Shown piece after piece: positions 26,003 to 35,551 of a stretch of 64,000 nt of DNA. The number at the start of each line of letters is the position of its first letter. Position 1 is the first letter of the stretch. The stretch covers positions 3,553,501-3,617,500 of the forward strand of contig NZ_CP025938.1 in NCBI RefSeq assembly GCF_002893765.1, given 5' to 3'. A model generated the notes under the pieces. That model was not told the origin of the DNA and searched no databases. It saw only the letters and a list, made by a program, of their open reading frames with translations. A program made the translations under genes and the position numbers. This stretch comes from Tamlana carrageenivorans. Lineage in GTDB: Bacteria > Bacteroidota > Bacteroidia > Flavobacteriales > Flavobacteriaceae.

Positions 26003-26034
26003 AAAAAAAGCCTCTCGAATACACGAGAGGCTTT
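26003..26034 (-). terminator. rpsA terminator
   Basis: Perfect 11-bp arms AAAGCCTCTCG / CGAGAGGCTTT with a 6-base loop and a T-tract on the minus strand, 42 bp after the rpsA stop. Confidence 0.92.
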
Positions 26035-26075
26035 AAGTTTTAAATGAATGAGAATCCTGTTTTCACAGGAATTAA

Positions 26076-27908
26076 TTAGTTTTTCCCGTCCATTTTATCT
26101 TTAAGCGCTTGTAAAGCGTCGTTAGCATCACCTAAAGTTGGTTTTGCTTCGGCAGCAGCACTAGCAGCTTTCTTAACAGCAGCTTTTACGTTAGCAACTT
26201 CTTCTGCTTTAAAAATAGCAGTATGAGAAGCTACAACACGTTTAAACTCTTTGTTAAATTCAATGATTTTAAATTCTGCAGACTCACCTTTCTTAAGTTT
26301 GCTTCCATCTTCTTTCTCTAAGTGACGAGAAGGTACAAATGCAACGATATCTTCGTTAAATTCGATAGTAGCTCCTTTATCAACGATTTCAGAGATTTCA
26401 GCAGTATGAGTAGTTCCTAAAGCGAACTCAGTTTCATACTTATCCCAAGGGTTAGCAGTAGTTTGTTTGTGACCTAAAGATAATTTACGTCCTTCAACAT
26501 CTAATTCTAATACCACAACATCTAATTTATCGCCTACAGCGCAGAATTCAGATGGGTGCTTAATTTTCTTAGTCCAAGATAAATCAGAGATGTAAATTAA
26601 TCCGTCGATACCTTCTTCTAATTCAACAAAAACACCAAAGTTTGTAAAGTTACGAACCACACCAGTGTGTTTAGAACCTACAGGGTATTTTCCAGTAATA
26701 TCAGTCCATGGATCAGCAGTTAATTGCTTAATACCAAGAGACATTTTACGATCTTCTCTATCTAAAGTTAAGATAACCGCTTCAACCTCATCGCCTACAG
26801 ATACGAAATCTTGAGCAGAACGTAAGTGTGTAGACCATGACATTTCAGAAACGTGAATTAATCCTTCAACACCATCAGCAACCTCGATAAATGCACCGTA
26901 ATCAGCGATTACAACAACTTTACCTTTTACTTTATCACCAACTTTTACAGTATCAGCTAAAGCTTCCCATGGGTGTTTAGATAATTGTTTAAGACCTAAT
27001 TGGATTCTTGATTTGTTTTCATCAAAATCAAGGATAACAACGTTTAATTTCTGGTCTAACTCAACAATCTCGTTAGGGTGGTTAATTCTAGACCAAGATA
27101 AATCAGTAATGTGGATTAAACCATCTACACCACCAAGATCGATGAATACACCGTAAGAAGTAATGTTTTTAACAACACCTTCTAATACTTGACCTTTTTC
27201 TAATTGACCAATAATTTCTTTCTTTTGTTCTTCAATATCAGCCTCGATAAGTGCTTTATGAGAAACAACAACGTTTTTAAATTCGTGGTTGATTTTAACA
27301 ACTTTGAATTCCATTGTTTTATTTACGTACTGATCGTAATCTCTAATTGGCTTCACGTCAATTTGAGAACCTGGTAAGAATGCTTCAATTCCGAAAACAT
27401 CTACAATCATACCTCCTTTAGTTCTACACTTAACGAAACCGTTTACGATTTCACCAGACTCATGAGCAGCGTTTACACGATCCCATGCTTTGATTACACG
27501 TGCTTTTCTGTGAGATAATACTAATTGTCCTGTAGCGTCTTCACGTACATCAATTAATACTTCTACTTTGTCTCCAACCGCTAAGTTAGGGTTGTAACGA
27601 AACTCGTTCAAAGAGATAACGCCTTCAGATTTAGCGTTAATATCGATAATAGCATCACGATCTGTAATATGTACTACAGTTCCCTCTACAACTTCGTCGT
27701 CTAAAGTGTCAACGAAATTTTCTGCTACTAACTTTTCAAATTCTTTTAATTGTAAATCGTCAACTTCATCAATACCTTCTTGGTAGTTGTGCCAGTTAAA
27801 CTCTTTTAAGAATTTTTCAGGGTTTGCTTTAGCTTCAGATACTACTGGAGCTTCTACAGTTTTAGCTTCAGTTGCCTCAACCTCAGCTTGTTTTGCGTTT
27901 TCCGCCAT
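26076..27908 (-). CDS. rpsA: 30S ribosomal protein S1
   Basis: A 610-residue S1 with tandem OB-type S1 domains, which unfolds mRNA leaders on the 30S subunit. Repeats are visible as EGVVKNITSYGVFIDLGGVD, GKVVVIADYGAFIEVADGVE, GVVRNFTNFGVFVELEEGID and earlier and later divergent ones (six in total, about 70-90 residues apart). An acidic/alanine N-terminal extension (about 1-30) and Lys/Ala-rich C-terminus are typical of Bacteroidota. S1 matters here because genes lack Shine-Dalgarno sequences. It is a single gene with its own terminator and a long leader. Confidence 0.96.
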   Translation of the reverse strand: MAENAKQAEVEATEAKTVEAPVVSEAKANPEKFLKEFNWHNYQEGIDEVDDLQLKEFEKLVAENFVDTLDDEVVEGTVVHITDRDAIIDINAKSEGVISLNEFRYNPNLAVGDKVEVLIDVREDATGQLVLSHRKARVIKAWDRVNAAHESGEIVNGFVKCRTKGGMIVDVFGIEAFLPGSQIDVKPIRDYDQYVNKTMEFKVVKINHEFKNVVVSHKALIEADIEEQKKEIIGQLEKGQVLEGVVKNITSYGVFIDLGGVDGLIHITDLSWSRINHPNEIVELDQKLNVVILDFDENKSRIQLGLKQLSKHPWEALADTVKVGDKVKGKVVVIADYGAFIEVADGVEGLIHVSEMSWSTHLRSAQDFVSVGDEVEAVILTLDREDRKMSLGIKQLTADPWTDITGKYPVGSKHTGVVRNFTNFGVFVELEEGIDGLIYISDLSWTKKIKHPSEFCAVGDKLDVVVLELDVEGRKLSLGHKQTTANPWDKYETEFALGTTHTAEISEIVDKGATIEFNEDIVAFVPSRHLEKEDGSKLKKGESAEFKIIEFNKEFKRVVASHTAIFKAEEVANVKAAVKKAASAAAEAKPTLGDANDALQALKDKMDGKN

Positions 27909-28066
27909 TTTGTTAATTGATAATGTATCTTAGTTTTTTTTAACCTGAATACATTATGTTTTGTATTCTGTATGTTTTGGAAGATTTAAGCGATTAACAC
28001 ACAGAAGTGTTATATAAAAATTGATTTCATTCCTTTTATCTTTCCAATAACCCGCTAAAAGGAGTG

Positions 28067-28074
28067 CAAAAATA
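28067..28074 (-). promoter_or_regulatory. Candidate rpsA promoter -7 box, with about 155-nt leader
   Basis: Minus strand TATTTTTG fits TAnnTTTG. The leader to the ATG at 27908 would be about 155 nt and holds a small hairpin (AACAC / GTGTT, around 27993-28008), so autoregulation through the leader is possible but unproven. Confidence 0.45.
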
Positions 28075-28376
28075 CATAATAATGATTTAAATACCTAAAA
28101 ATGATCATGTAATTTTAAAACCCTGATGTTAAGTGGTTTTGTAGTGTATAAGAACGCAAATTTGCCCTATGATTAGCCCTTTTTTATCATTAAGATGAAG
28201 AGAAAAACAAAATAAGATATCGTCACCGACGAAAGATTATCATTTTGGTTTAAAAGAGAAGCTGTTTTTAGTTCATAGATTGGATGAATTTCTTACTACA
28301 TCGTATGCTTTTTCACTAATAATTTTCATACCTTGTTATGATTGAAAAAAAACAATAACATTTTATTTAATTCATT
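28075..28376. other. AT-rich intergenic stretch
   Basis: About 300 bp between the divergent rpsA and LysM genes. Apart from the rpsA promoter at its edge I see no gene or repeat. Confidence 0.5.
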
Positions 28377-28757
28377 ATGACTGCAAAAGAAAAATATCAA
28401 CCAGTACTCGATTTAGGAGAATCTTTACAAATTAAAAACGGTGAAGTAAGAGAAGGTGATGGCATTTTAAAAGTAAAAGGGCAGGCCAAAACCCAATATG
28501 AAAAAAACATCCTTTGGGATAAAATTAAAGAAATTGGTGGCGAAAACCCTGCTGACATTAAAGCGAATATTACTGTTGCCGACACCAGTGTTTTCCACAG
28601 ACATGTAGTTAAAAGCGGTGAAACCCTTGGTAAAATTGCTGTTCAGTATTACGGAAAAGCATCAAAATATCAAGATATATTTAAATCAAACTCTGATATT
28701 TTAAAGAACCCTGATTTAATTCATCCAGGCCAAGAGTTAATCATCCCTAATTTGTAA
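28377..28757 (+). CDS. LysM-domain protein, Kbp/YgaU-like
   Basis: 126 residues without a signal peptide. Residues about 1-70 resemble a BON-type domain (LQIKNGEVREGDGILKVKG, then a helix), and 77-125 form a LysM domain (HRHVVKSGETLGKIAVQYYG through HPGQELIIPNL). This two-domain plan matches E. coli Kbp (YgaU), a cytoplasmic potassium-binding protein of similar size. The function here is inferred only from that resemblance. Monocistronic, with a terminator directly downstream. Confidence 0.85.
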   Translation: MTAKEKYQPVLDLGESLQIKNGEVREGDGILKVKGQAKTQYEKNILWDKIKEIGGENPADIKANITVADTSVFHRHVVKSGETLGKIAVQYYGKASKYQDIFKSNSDILKNPDLIHPGQELIIPNL

Positions 28758-28780
28758 CATAACAAAATTACAGGCTATAT

Positions 28781-28818
28781 AAAACGAATCTTTAAATGTT
28801 TAAAGATTCGTTTTTTTT
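28781..28818 (+). terminator. Terminator after the LysM gene
   Basis: Long arms AAAACGAATCTTTAAA / TTTAAAGATTCGTTTT around a very small loop, then a T-run. A weaker third copy of AAAGATTCG follows at about 28826. Confidence 0.9.
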
Positions 28819-28900
28819 ATAATTTAAAGATTCGCAGAGAGCACACAATGCTACAGAAGTATTGGTTATTTTTCACTGGGTATCTCTCTGTAAAAATTGA

Positions 28901-29584
28901 TTACAATTTAGTTTCCACTAAGTCCAGTAACTTCTCAAACTGCTCTTCCTTGTTCAATATCGAATTATCAAATTCAATAGCATCTTCAGCCTTCACAAGA
29001 GGAGAATCTGCGCGTGTCGTATCTAAAAAATCACGTTCTTCTACATTTTTAAGTACCGCTTCATAAGTTACCTTATCCCCTTTTTCAATAAGTTCTTGAT
29101 AACGGCGTTTGGCTCTTGTTTCCGCGGAAGCTACCATAAACAATTTAAGTTCGGCATTTGGAAAAACTACGGTTCCGATGTCACGACCATCCATAACAAC
29201 ACCTTTATTTTCTCCCATTTTTTGCTGCTGTTCTACTAGTTTTTTTCGAACTGCAGAAACCGAGGCTACAGTACTCACAAATTTAGACACTTCTAAGGTG
29301 CGTATGTCCTTTTCTATATTCACATCGTTTAAGTAAACTTCAGCAAAACCTAAAGCGTCGTTAAATTTAAATGTAATGTTGATATTAGAAAGTTGATCAA
29401 CCAAAGCCTCAACATTAAAAGACTCTTTAGTTATTAGTCCGTTTTGCATAGCATAATACGCCACACTGCGATACATGGCACCCGTATCGACGTATACATA
29501 ACCTAAATGTTTTGCTAATTGTTTAGCGACTGTACTTTTTCCAGTAGATGAAAACCCATCAATGGCAATGGTAATCTTGTTCAT
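28901..29584 (-). CDS. cmk: Cytidylate kinase
   Basis: A 227-residue kinase converting (d)CMP to (d)CDP. The P-loop is IDGFSSTGKSTVAKQL. YVDTGAMYRSVAYYAM binds the acceptor, and VMDGRDIGTVVFPNAELKLF carries the CMP-contact residues, followed by the lid RAKRRYQEL. Length is right for the long-type bacterial enzyme. It lies upstream of porQ and lon on the other side, in the usual flavobacterial order; a TACCTTTG box precedes it. Confidence 0.95.
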   Translation of the reverse strand: MNKITIAIDGFSSTGKSTVAKQLAKHLGYVYVDTGAMYRSVAYYAMQNGLITKESFNVEALVDQLSNINITFKFNDALGFAEVYLNDVNIEKDIRTLEVSKFVSTVASVSAVRKKLVEQQQKMGENKGVVMDGRDIGTVVFPNAELKLFMVASAETRAKRRYQELIEKGDKVTYEAVLKNVEERDFLDTTRADSPLVKAEDAIEFDNSILNKEEQFEKLLDLVETKL

Positions 29585-29605
29585 TAAAATTGTTTATAAA
29601 GGCTG

Positions 29606-29613
29606 CAAAGGTA
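29606..29613 (-). promoter_or_regulatory. Candidate cmk promoter -7 box
   Basis: Minus strand TACCTTTG, 22 bp before the cmk ATG. Confidence 0.5.
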
Positions 29614-29748
29614 TAAAGTTATATTGTTTTATTGGTTATTAAGTGATAAATCAAAAAACCAACTTACATTCAAAGTATTTAACATTTAATTTATCAACAA
29701 CTTATAACTTTAAGTACTCGTAACTTTAAATACTTATAACTTAAAAAC

Positions 29749-30768
29749 CTATTGTAAATCAATTTGAAGTCCGAAGAAATTAGCATTAGCTGCACTCGTA
29801 TAACTCGCATATGTGTAACTAAAACGCATTTTATTCATTTTTATAGAGAGCCCAGCTGAAAGCCCTGAAAAGTTACGCTGATCGATAATTCTTAAATCTT
29901 CGCCTCTTCTAAAATTATATCCCAAACGCACATTAAAACCTTTATCGGGAAACAGTTCGGCTCCAATAATGGTGTGCCTAATAACCTGACCTAAAAAACT
30001 TATACTTTCCTCTGTTTCATTACCTTCTAAATCACTAGTTGTTCGCGACGGATTTGGTCTAGCAATGGGCCATTGTTGTAAGTTTTCTAAGGTTACATGC
30101 CACCTAATAGGGACATTATCTAATTTTTGGGAGATCCCAAAACCAACTTCAAAAGGCAGTTTTTCATAAACATCGGCATAGGTTGTTATTTGAGTACCAA
30201 AATTTCTAACCACCAAAGCTGCATTCAATCCTAAATAATCATCAATGTAAATTAATCCTACATCGACAGCAACGCCAAAAGAAGTATATTGTTCTAATTT
30301 TGAAGTGATCAGCTTTAAATTGGATCCGAAATAAAAATCGGAATACCCTAACTGAAACGCATAACCTAAAGATAATGCAGCTTCACTTCCTGAAAAGGCC
30401 CCTGTAGAATTACCATCTTCATCATAACCATCAAACGAACCATAATTTATATAGTTTATACCGCCATGAAACGTTTGTACGCGTCTGTCGTAAGTATAAG
30501 CATAAGCAGCAGACCCATAGCTTATACCTCCTAAGTAACTGGTATAGTTTACAGCCAACTGATTATCCATTTCCATATTTATAGTTGCTGGATTAAATAA
30601 GGGTTGGGTAACATCGTAATCGACATTGGTAAATACCTTACCACCTAATGCTGCTTGGCGTGGTGAAGAAATTAGATTTAAAAATTGATACGTGCTTTCA
30701 CCTCCAACTTGTGCTGAAGCGAAAGTACCCATGAGTAAACAAAAAGAAAGAATAGTTTTTTTCACCAT
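29749..30768 (-). CDS. porQ: Type IX secretion system protein PorQ
   Basis: A 339-residue outer-membrane beta-barrel with signal peptide (MVKKTILSFCLLMGTFASAQ) and the PorQ-type N-terminus STYQFLNLISSPRQAALGGK. Repeated amphipathic strands follow, ending FFGLQIDLQ with aromatic C-terminal strand. PorQ belongs to the PorV-like family. In Porphyromonas it works with the PorU attachment complex that anchors T9SS cargo at the cell surface. Position next to cmk and lon is conserved. With porX in the same window this supports a T9SS-positive organism. Confidence 0.9.
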   Translation of the reverse strand: MVKKTILSFCLLMGTFASAQVGGESTYQFLNLISSPRQAALGGKVFTNVDYDVTQPLFNPATINMEMDNQLAVNYTSYLGGISYGSAAYAYTYDRRVQTFHGGINYINYGSFDGYDEDGNSTGAFSGSEAALSLGYAFQLGYSDFYFGSNLKLITSKLEQYTSFGVAVDVGLIYIDDYLGLNAALVVRNFGTQITTYADVYEKLPFEVGFGISQKLDNVPIRWHVTLENLQQWPIARPNPSRTTSDLEGNETEESISFLGQVIRHTIIGAELFPDKGFNVRLGYNFRRGEDLRIIDQRNFSGLSAGLSIKMNKMRFSYTYASYTSAANANFFGLQIDLQ

Positions 30769-31005
30769 ATTTACGACACAAAGTAAGTAAATCTATCTTA
30801 AAACGATGGCATGTATCTTTTATTTTAAATCAAAAAAAAGAAGCTGGCCGAAAAGTATACTGATTGTCATATTAAGCTTGTCGAAATATAATTAAAGTGA
30901 GCCGTTACATATTAGATATTAAAAGTTAAGGCTTTCGTTCCGTGATTAACGTTGTGAAATAGCTTATAACATAGCGCTTAAAACCTATAGCATAAAGCCA
31001 TAAAT
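30769..31005. other. Intergenic stretch with repeat fragments
   Basis: No gene seen. AAGCTTGTCGAAATATA (about 30874) repeats the arm sequence of the lon terminator at 31013 and may be a decayed REP-like copy. Confidence 0.4.
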
Positions 31006-31062
31006 AAAAAAAGCTTGTCGAAAAATCATAATGCATACATTCATTATAGAATTTCGACAAGC
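31006..31062 (-). terminator. lon terminator
   Basis: On the minus strand GCTTGTCGAAA and TTTCGACAAGC form 11-bp arms, with ATAATG / CATTAT pairing inside and a T-run after. It lies 136 bp past the lon stop, after short AT-rich tandem repeats (31084-31130). Confidence 0.8.
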
Positions 31063-31197
31063 CTCTATTAAAAGGTAAATAGTTAGATATTAGATATTAG
31101 AAGTGAAAAGTTTAAAGTTTAAAGTTATCACTTTCGTTTCATAATTTACGTTGTGAAATTGCATATAGCATACAGCCTATGGCATACACCCTAAGGT

Positions 31198-33648
31198 CTA
31201 CAGTTTTTTAGCATTTTTCACCTTTTGATTAGTCACCGCTATTTTAATAACATCACTCATATCGGTAACATAGTGAAAGGTTAAACCTTTTAAATATTCT
31301 GGTTTTATCTCTTCAATATCTCGTCTGTTATCCTCACACAATAAAATTTCTTTTATTCTGGCGCGTTTGGCAGCTAAAATCTTTTCTTTTATACCTCCTA
31401 CAGGTAGTACTTTACCGCGAAGGGTAATTTCACCTGTCATAGCTAAGTTATTCTTTACTTTTTTCTGAGTAAATAATGACACTAAAGAGGTTAACATAGT
31501 AACACCAGCACTAGGTCCGTCTTTCGGCGTAGCCCCTTCAGGTACGTGAATATGCACATTATACTTTTCGAAAATAGAAGCATCAATTCCAAAGGCGTCA
31601 GCATTCGATTTGATGTATTCCATGGCAATGGTAGCCGACTCTTTCATAACCTTACCTAAATTCCCAGTAATGGTTAAACTACCTTTTCCTTTAGATAAAA
31701 TAGACTCAATAAATAATATATCACCACCAACACGTGTCCAAGCTAAACCTGTAACAACACCGGCAACATTATTATTTTCATATTTATCGCGTTCTAATTT
31801 TGGTCCGCCAAGAACTTCAATAATATCGTCGTTAGTCACTTTAATATTATAATCTTCTTCCATGGCAATGTTTTTGGCTGCATAACGCACCATTTTTGCC
31901 ACTTGTTTTTCTAAACCACGAACACCAGATTCACGTGTATAACCTTCAACAATTTTCTCTAATTGCGGTTTTCCTATTTTTAAATCCTTATCACTTAAAC
32001 CATGTTCTTTTAATTGTTTAGGAAGTAAATGACGTTTGGCAATTTCAACCTTCTCTTCAATGGTATAACCTGTCACATTTATAATCTCCATACGGTCTAA
32101 TAAAGCCGGCTGAATGGTAGACAAACTATTAGAGGTGGCTATAAACATCACTTTAGACAGGTCGTAACCCATTTCTAAGAAATTGTCGTGAAACTCACTG
32201 TTTTGTTCTGGATCTAAAACTTCTAATAAAGCAGATGATGGATCACCTTGATGAGAATTGGATAATTTATCAATTTCATCTAAAACAAACACAGGATTTG
32301 AGGTTCCAGCCTTTTTTAAACTCTGAATAATACGTCCTGGCATCGCACCAATATAGGTTTTTCTATGCCCGCGAATCTCTGCTTCATCACGTAAACCACC
32401 TAATGAAACTCTAACATACTCACGCCCTAAAGCTTCAGCAATAGATTTCCCTAATGAAGTTTTTCCAACCCCTGGAGGTCCGTAAAGACAAAGAATTGGT
32501 GATTTCATATCATTACGTAACTTTAAAACAGCCAGATATTCAATGATACGTCGTTTCACATCTTCTAATCCGAAGTGATCACGATCTAGAACTTTCATAG
32601 CCCGTTTTAAGTCAAATTTATCTTCTGAAAACTCATTCCAAGGCAATTCTAAAAACAACTCGAGGTAGTTACGTTGAATTGAATACTCTGCAACTTGCGG
32701 ATTCATTCGTTGCATTTTTGCAATTTCCTTCTCGAAATGCTTCGCTACTTTTTCATCCCAAAGCTTTTCTTTAGCTTTCGTTTTCATTTCTTCAATTTCC
32801 TGATCATGACTTACACCGCCCAATTCTTCTTGGATGGTTTTCATTTGTTGATGCAAGAAATATTCACGTTGCTGCTGACTCATATCCATTTGAACCTTAG
32901 ACTGAATATCGTTTTTTAGTTCAAGCTTCTGAAATTCAACATTCATATATTTTAAAGTCGCAAGCGCACGTTTTTTCAACTCATTGATCTCTAATAACTC
33001 TTGTTTTTCAGCTACCGAAAGGTTCATATTAGAAGACACAAAATTCACTAAAAATGAATTGCTCTCGATGTTTTTGATAGCAAAAGACGCTTCACTAGGA
33101 ATATTCGGGTTTTCCTTGATGATATCTAAAGCCAAATCTTTAATTGAGTCGATAATAGCAGTAAACTCCTTGTTTTTTAGAGCTGGTTTGGCTTCAGGAA
33201 TATCTCTAATGGTAGCAGTCATGTAAGGCTCTTCAGTAAGCACTTCGGCCACTTTAAAACGCTTTTTACCTTGAATAATTACCGTAACATTGCCATCGGG
33301 CATTTTTAAAACACGTAGAATTTTAGCAACGGTACCCGTTTCATGAATTTCTTGAGCCGAAGGATCTTCAACCGATTCGTCTTTCTGAGCCACTACTCCA
33401 ATAACTTTTCCGCCTTTATTGGCATCATTAATCAGTTTAATAGACTTATCGCGCCCGGCTGTAATAGGAATAACTACCCCAGGAAACAATACGGTATTTC
33501 GTAAAGACAAAATGGGTAAAGTTTCTGGCAACTCTTCATTATTAATCGCTTCCTCATCTTCAGGTGTCATTAACGGGATTAATTCTGCATTTTCATCAAA
33601 CTCCTGTAATGACAAACTGTCAAGGGTAATAAAATTAGATTTCTTCAT
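31198..33648 (-). CDS. lon: ATP-dependent protease Lon
   Basis: An 816-residue cytosolic AAA+ protease for damaged and regulatory proteins. The order is N-terminal substrate domain (LPILSLRNTVLFPGVVIP), helical linker, AAA+ module with Walker A GPPGVGKTS and Walker B VFVLDEIDKL, then the protease domain with the Ser nucleophile in PKDGPSAGVTM and the Lys in the following GKVLPVGGIKEKILAAKRA part. Length is standard. Single gene, TATATTTG box about 95 bp upstream, strong hairpin downstream. Confidence 0.97.
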   Translation of the reverse strand: MKKSNFITLDSLSLQEFDENAELIPLMTPEDEEAINNEELPETLPILSLRNTVLFPGVVIPITAGRDKSIKLINDANKGGKVIGVVAQKDESVEDPSAQEIHETGTVAKILRVLKMPDGNVTVIIQGKKRFKVAEVLTEEPYMTATIRDIPEAKPALKNKEFTAIIDSIKDLALDIIKENPNIPSEASFAIKNIESNSFLVNFVSSNMNLSVAEKQELLEINELKKRALATLKYMNVEFQKLELKNDIQSKVQMDMSQQQREYFLHQQMKTIQEELGGVSHDQEIEEMKTKAKEKLWDEKVAKHFEKEIAKMQRMNPQVAEYSIQRNYLELFLELPWNEFSEDKFDLKRAMKVLDRDHFGLEDVKRRIIEYLAVLKLRNDMKSPILCLYGPPGVGKTSLGKSIAEALGREYVRVSLGGLRDEAEIRGHRKTYIGAMPGRIIQSLKKAGTSNPVFVLDEIDKLSNSHQGDPSSALLEVLDPEQNSEFHDNFLEMGYDLSKVMFIATSNSLSTIQPALLDRMEIINVTGYTIEEKVEIAKRHLLPKQLKEHGLSDKDLKIGKPQLEKIVEGYTRESGVRGLEKQVAKMVRYAAKNIAMEEDYNIKVTNDDIIEVLGGPKLERDKYENNNVAGVVTGLAWTRVGGDILFIESILSKGKGSLTITGNLGKVMKESATIAMEYIKSNADAFGIDASIFEKYNVHIHVPEGATPKDGPSAGVTMLTSLVSLFTQKKVKNNLAMTGEITLRGKVLPVGGIKEKILAAKRARIKEILLCEDNRRDIEEIKPEYLKGLTFHYVTDMSDVIKIAVTNQKVKNAKKL

Positions 33649-33743
33649 ATATTATTTTAGGTCAATCTGTCATTAAAGACCGATTTAGCCATTTTATTGA
33701 TTCTTAAATAGATTGTTTATCCTGTTAAATATCAGCAACTTAC

Positions 33744-33751
33744 CAAATATA
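33744..33751 (-). promoter_or_regulatory. Candidate lon promoter -7 box
   Basis: Minus strand TATATTTG; the leader to the lon ATG would be about 90 nt. No heat-shock operator recognised. Confidence 0.45.
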
Positions 33752-33853
33752 AGTAATATTTTGTAGTAGTATAATTTCAATACTTATGCCATAATAGTTT
33801 GGCAAAGAAAACTGAAGGATTTAGAGCTCTAAAACCGTTAAGCCTAATCGTTT

Positions 33854-34504
33854 TTATAACTTTCCTGTTCTTTTTAAAATGTACAATAAAACAATTGGTA
33901 AAGCTAACAAAACAATCATTAACATATTGGTTTGAAAAAGCCAAGGCGCTAAAAGTAATGTAAACAAATAACCACCAACAGCACCTCCAAAATGGGCATC
34001 ATGACCAATGTTTCCAATACTGTTTTTCATACCATAAATGGAATACAGCAGATATCCAATTCCGAAAAGATAAGCCGGTATAGCAATTGGAATAAAGAAA
34101 AACATGAGTTTCATACCTGGCTGCAACAAAATAGCGGAATATATAATTCCTGAAACTGCTCCACTCGCCCCTACAGCACTGTATTGGTATTCATTTTTAT
34201 GAAAATAATAAGACAGCAAATTACCAAGAAGCAAGCTCCCTACATAGATAATTATAAAAGGAAAGGCCCCTAAATGATTAATAACCACATCAGCAAAAAA
34301 ATACAAGGACAGCATATTAAAAATTAAATGTTGTGTATCGGCATGTAAAAACCCAGAACTAAACATTCTAATTTTTTCCCCTCGTTGAATAGCACCGATT
34401 TGGAATTTATATTTTTCAAAAAAATTAAAATCACCAAAACCTTTATAGGATATGATAGCGTTGGCTACAATGATGATAATAGTGACTAAGCTTAAATTGT
34501 CCAT
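33854..34504 (-). CDS. Rhomboid-family intramembrane serine protease
   Basis: A 216-residue polytopic membrane protein with six hydrophobic segments. The catalytic Ser lies in GASGAVSGIIYS and the partner His in DAHFGGAVGGYLF. The upstream FSSGFLHADTQHLIFNMLSL carries the HxxxN-type motif of rhomboids. It cleaves helices within the membrane; substrates cannot be inferred. A separate gene, divergent from the acyltransferase gene across 63 bp. Confidence 0.93.
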   Translation of the reverse strand: MDNLSLVTIIIIVANAIISYKGFGDFNFFEKYKFQIGAIQRGEKIRMFSSGFLHADTQHLIFNMLSLYFFADVVINHLGAFPFIIIYVGSLLLGNLLSYYFHKNEYQYSAVGASGAVSGIIYSAILLQPGMKLMFFFIPIAIPAYLFGIGYLLYSIYGMKNSIGNIGHDAHFGGAVGGYLFTLLLAPWLFQTNMLMIVLLALPIVLLYILKRTGKL

Positions 34505-34535
34505 AAAGGATTAAAAGTTTAAATAGGATTTAACA

Positions 34536-34543
34536 TATATTTG
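34536..34543 (+). promoter_or_regulatory. Candidate acyltransferase promoter -7 box
   Basis: TATATTTG, 25 bp before the ATG at 34568, in the divergent gap with the rhomboid gene. Confidence 0.5.
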
Positions 34544-34567
34544 CTACTGCAAATCTAAAATTAATTA

Positions 34568-35461
34568 ATGCATTTACTAGCTTATATTATTGTTTATCCT
34601 TTATTATGGATAATTTCCATTTTACCCTTTAGGATCTTGTATCTCATTTCCGATATGGTATATGTGTTAGTCTATTATATTATTGGGTACCGCAAGAAGG
34701 TCATTACAGAAAACTTAAAGTTGGTATTTCCAGAAAAATCAGAAAAAGACATTTTTGCTATTAGAAAAAAATTCTATAAACATTTGTGTGATATGTTTCT
34801 GGAAATGGCAAAAACCATTACCATTTCTAGAGAAGCATTACAAAAACGTTTTATTCTTAAAAACCCTGAAGTCTTTAAAAAAGTGGAAAAATCAGACAAA
34901 AGTATTTTACTTATGTTTGGACATTATGCCAGTTGGGAATGGGTTGTAGAACTTCAAAACCAAACCTCACTTCCTGGTTTTGGGGTTTACAAAAAACTTA
35001 ATAACAAGTATTTTGATCGCTTGGTTAGAAAAATTAGAGCCAGATACAACACAACATTAATAAGCACTAAAGAAACTATAAACGTTATAACAAATAATGA
35101 GGCAAAGGGCTTAAAAAGTATTATGGCTTTTTTGAGCGACCAATCGCCAAAACTTTCTAAAGATGTGTATTGGGGTGAATTTATGGGTATTGAAGTACCT
35201 TGTTTTACTGGTGCCGAGCGTATTGCTAAAAAATTAGACTTAACTATAGCTTATCTAAAAGTTAATAAAGTGAAACGCGGTTATTACGAATCGGAATTTA
35301 TTCTTTTATCTGAAAACCCCAAGGAATTTAAAGACTACGAGCTAACAGATATGTTTTTACGTGAGGTAGAAAAACAAATTTACGAGGCACCAGAATACTA
35401 TTTCTGGACGCACAAACGCTGGAAACATCGTGGTAAAAATCCTAAAATACAACTCAAATAA
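34568..35461 (+). CDS. Lysophospholipid/lipid A acyltransferase (LpxL/HtrB family)
   Basis: 297 residues with an N-terminal membrane helix (about 4-24). The HX4E-type active site is visible as LMFGHYASWEWVVE. The later SDQSPK and GAERIAKK segments and the C-terminal WTHKRWKHR are characteristic of the LpxL family. It most likely adds a secondary acyl chain to Kdo-lipid A at the inner membrane, but other lyso-lipid acceptors, including ornithine-type lipids, are possible in Bacteroidota. Converges with glmM over a shared hairpin. Confidence 0.88.
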   Translation: MHLLAYIIVYPLLWIISILPFRILYLISDMVYVLVYYIIGYRKKVITENLKLVFPEKSEKDIFAIRKKFYKHLCDMFLEMAKTITISREALQKRFILKNPEVFKKVEKSDKSILLMFGHYASWEWVVELQNQTSLPGFGVYKKLNNKYFDRLVRKIRARYNTTLISTKETINVITNNEAKGLKSIMAFLSDQSPKLSKDVYWGEFMGIEVPCFTGAERIAKKLDLTIAYLKVNKVKRGYYESEFILLSENPKEFKDYELTDMFLREVEKQIYEAPEYYFWTHKRWKHRGKNPKIQLK

Positions 35462-35462
35462 A

Positions 35463-35533
35463 AAGCTGTTTAAAAAGTGATTTTTAGACCATTTTATTAA
35501 AACAAAATGATTGACCCACCTTTTAAACAGCTT
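35463..35533. terminator. Shared hairpin between converging acyltransferase and glmM genes
   Basis: 13-bp arms AAGCTGTTTAAAA / TTTTAAACAGCTT separated by 45 bases, with a T-rich run on the minus side. Probably a bidirectional terminator. Confidence 0.6.
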
Positions 35534-35551
35534 ATTTAAGGTTTATTACAA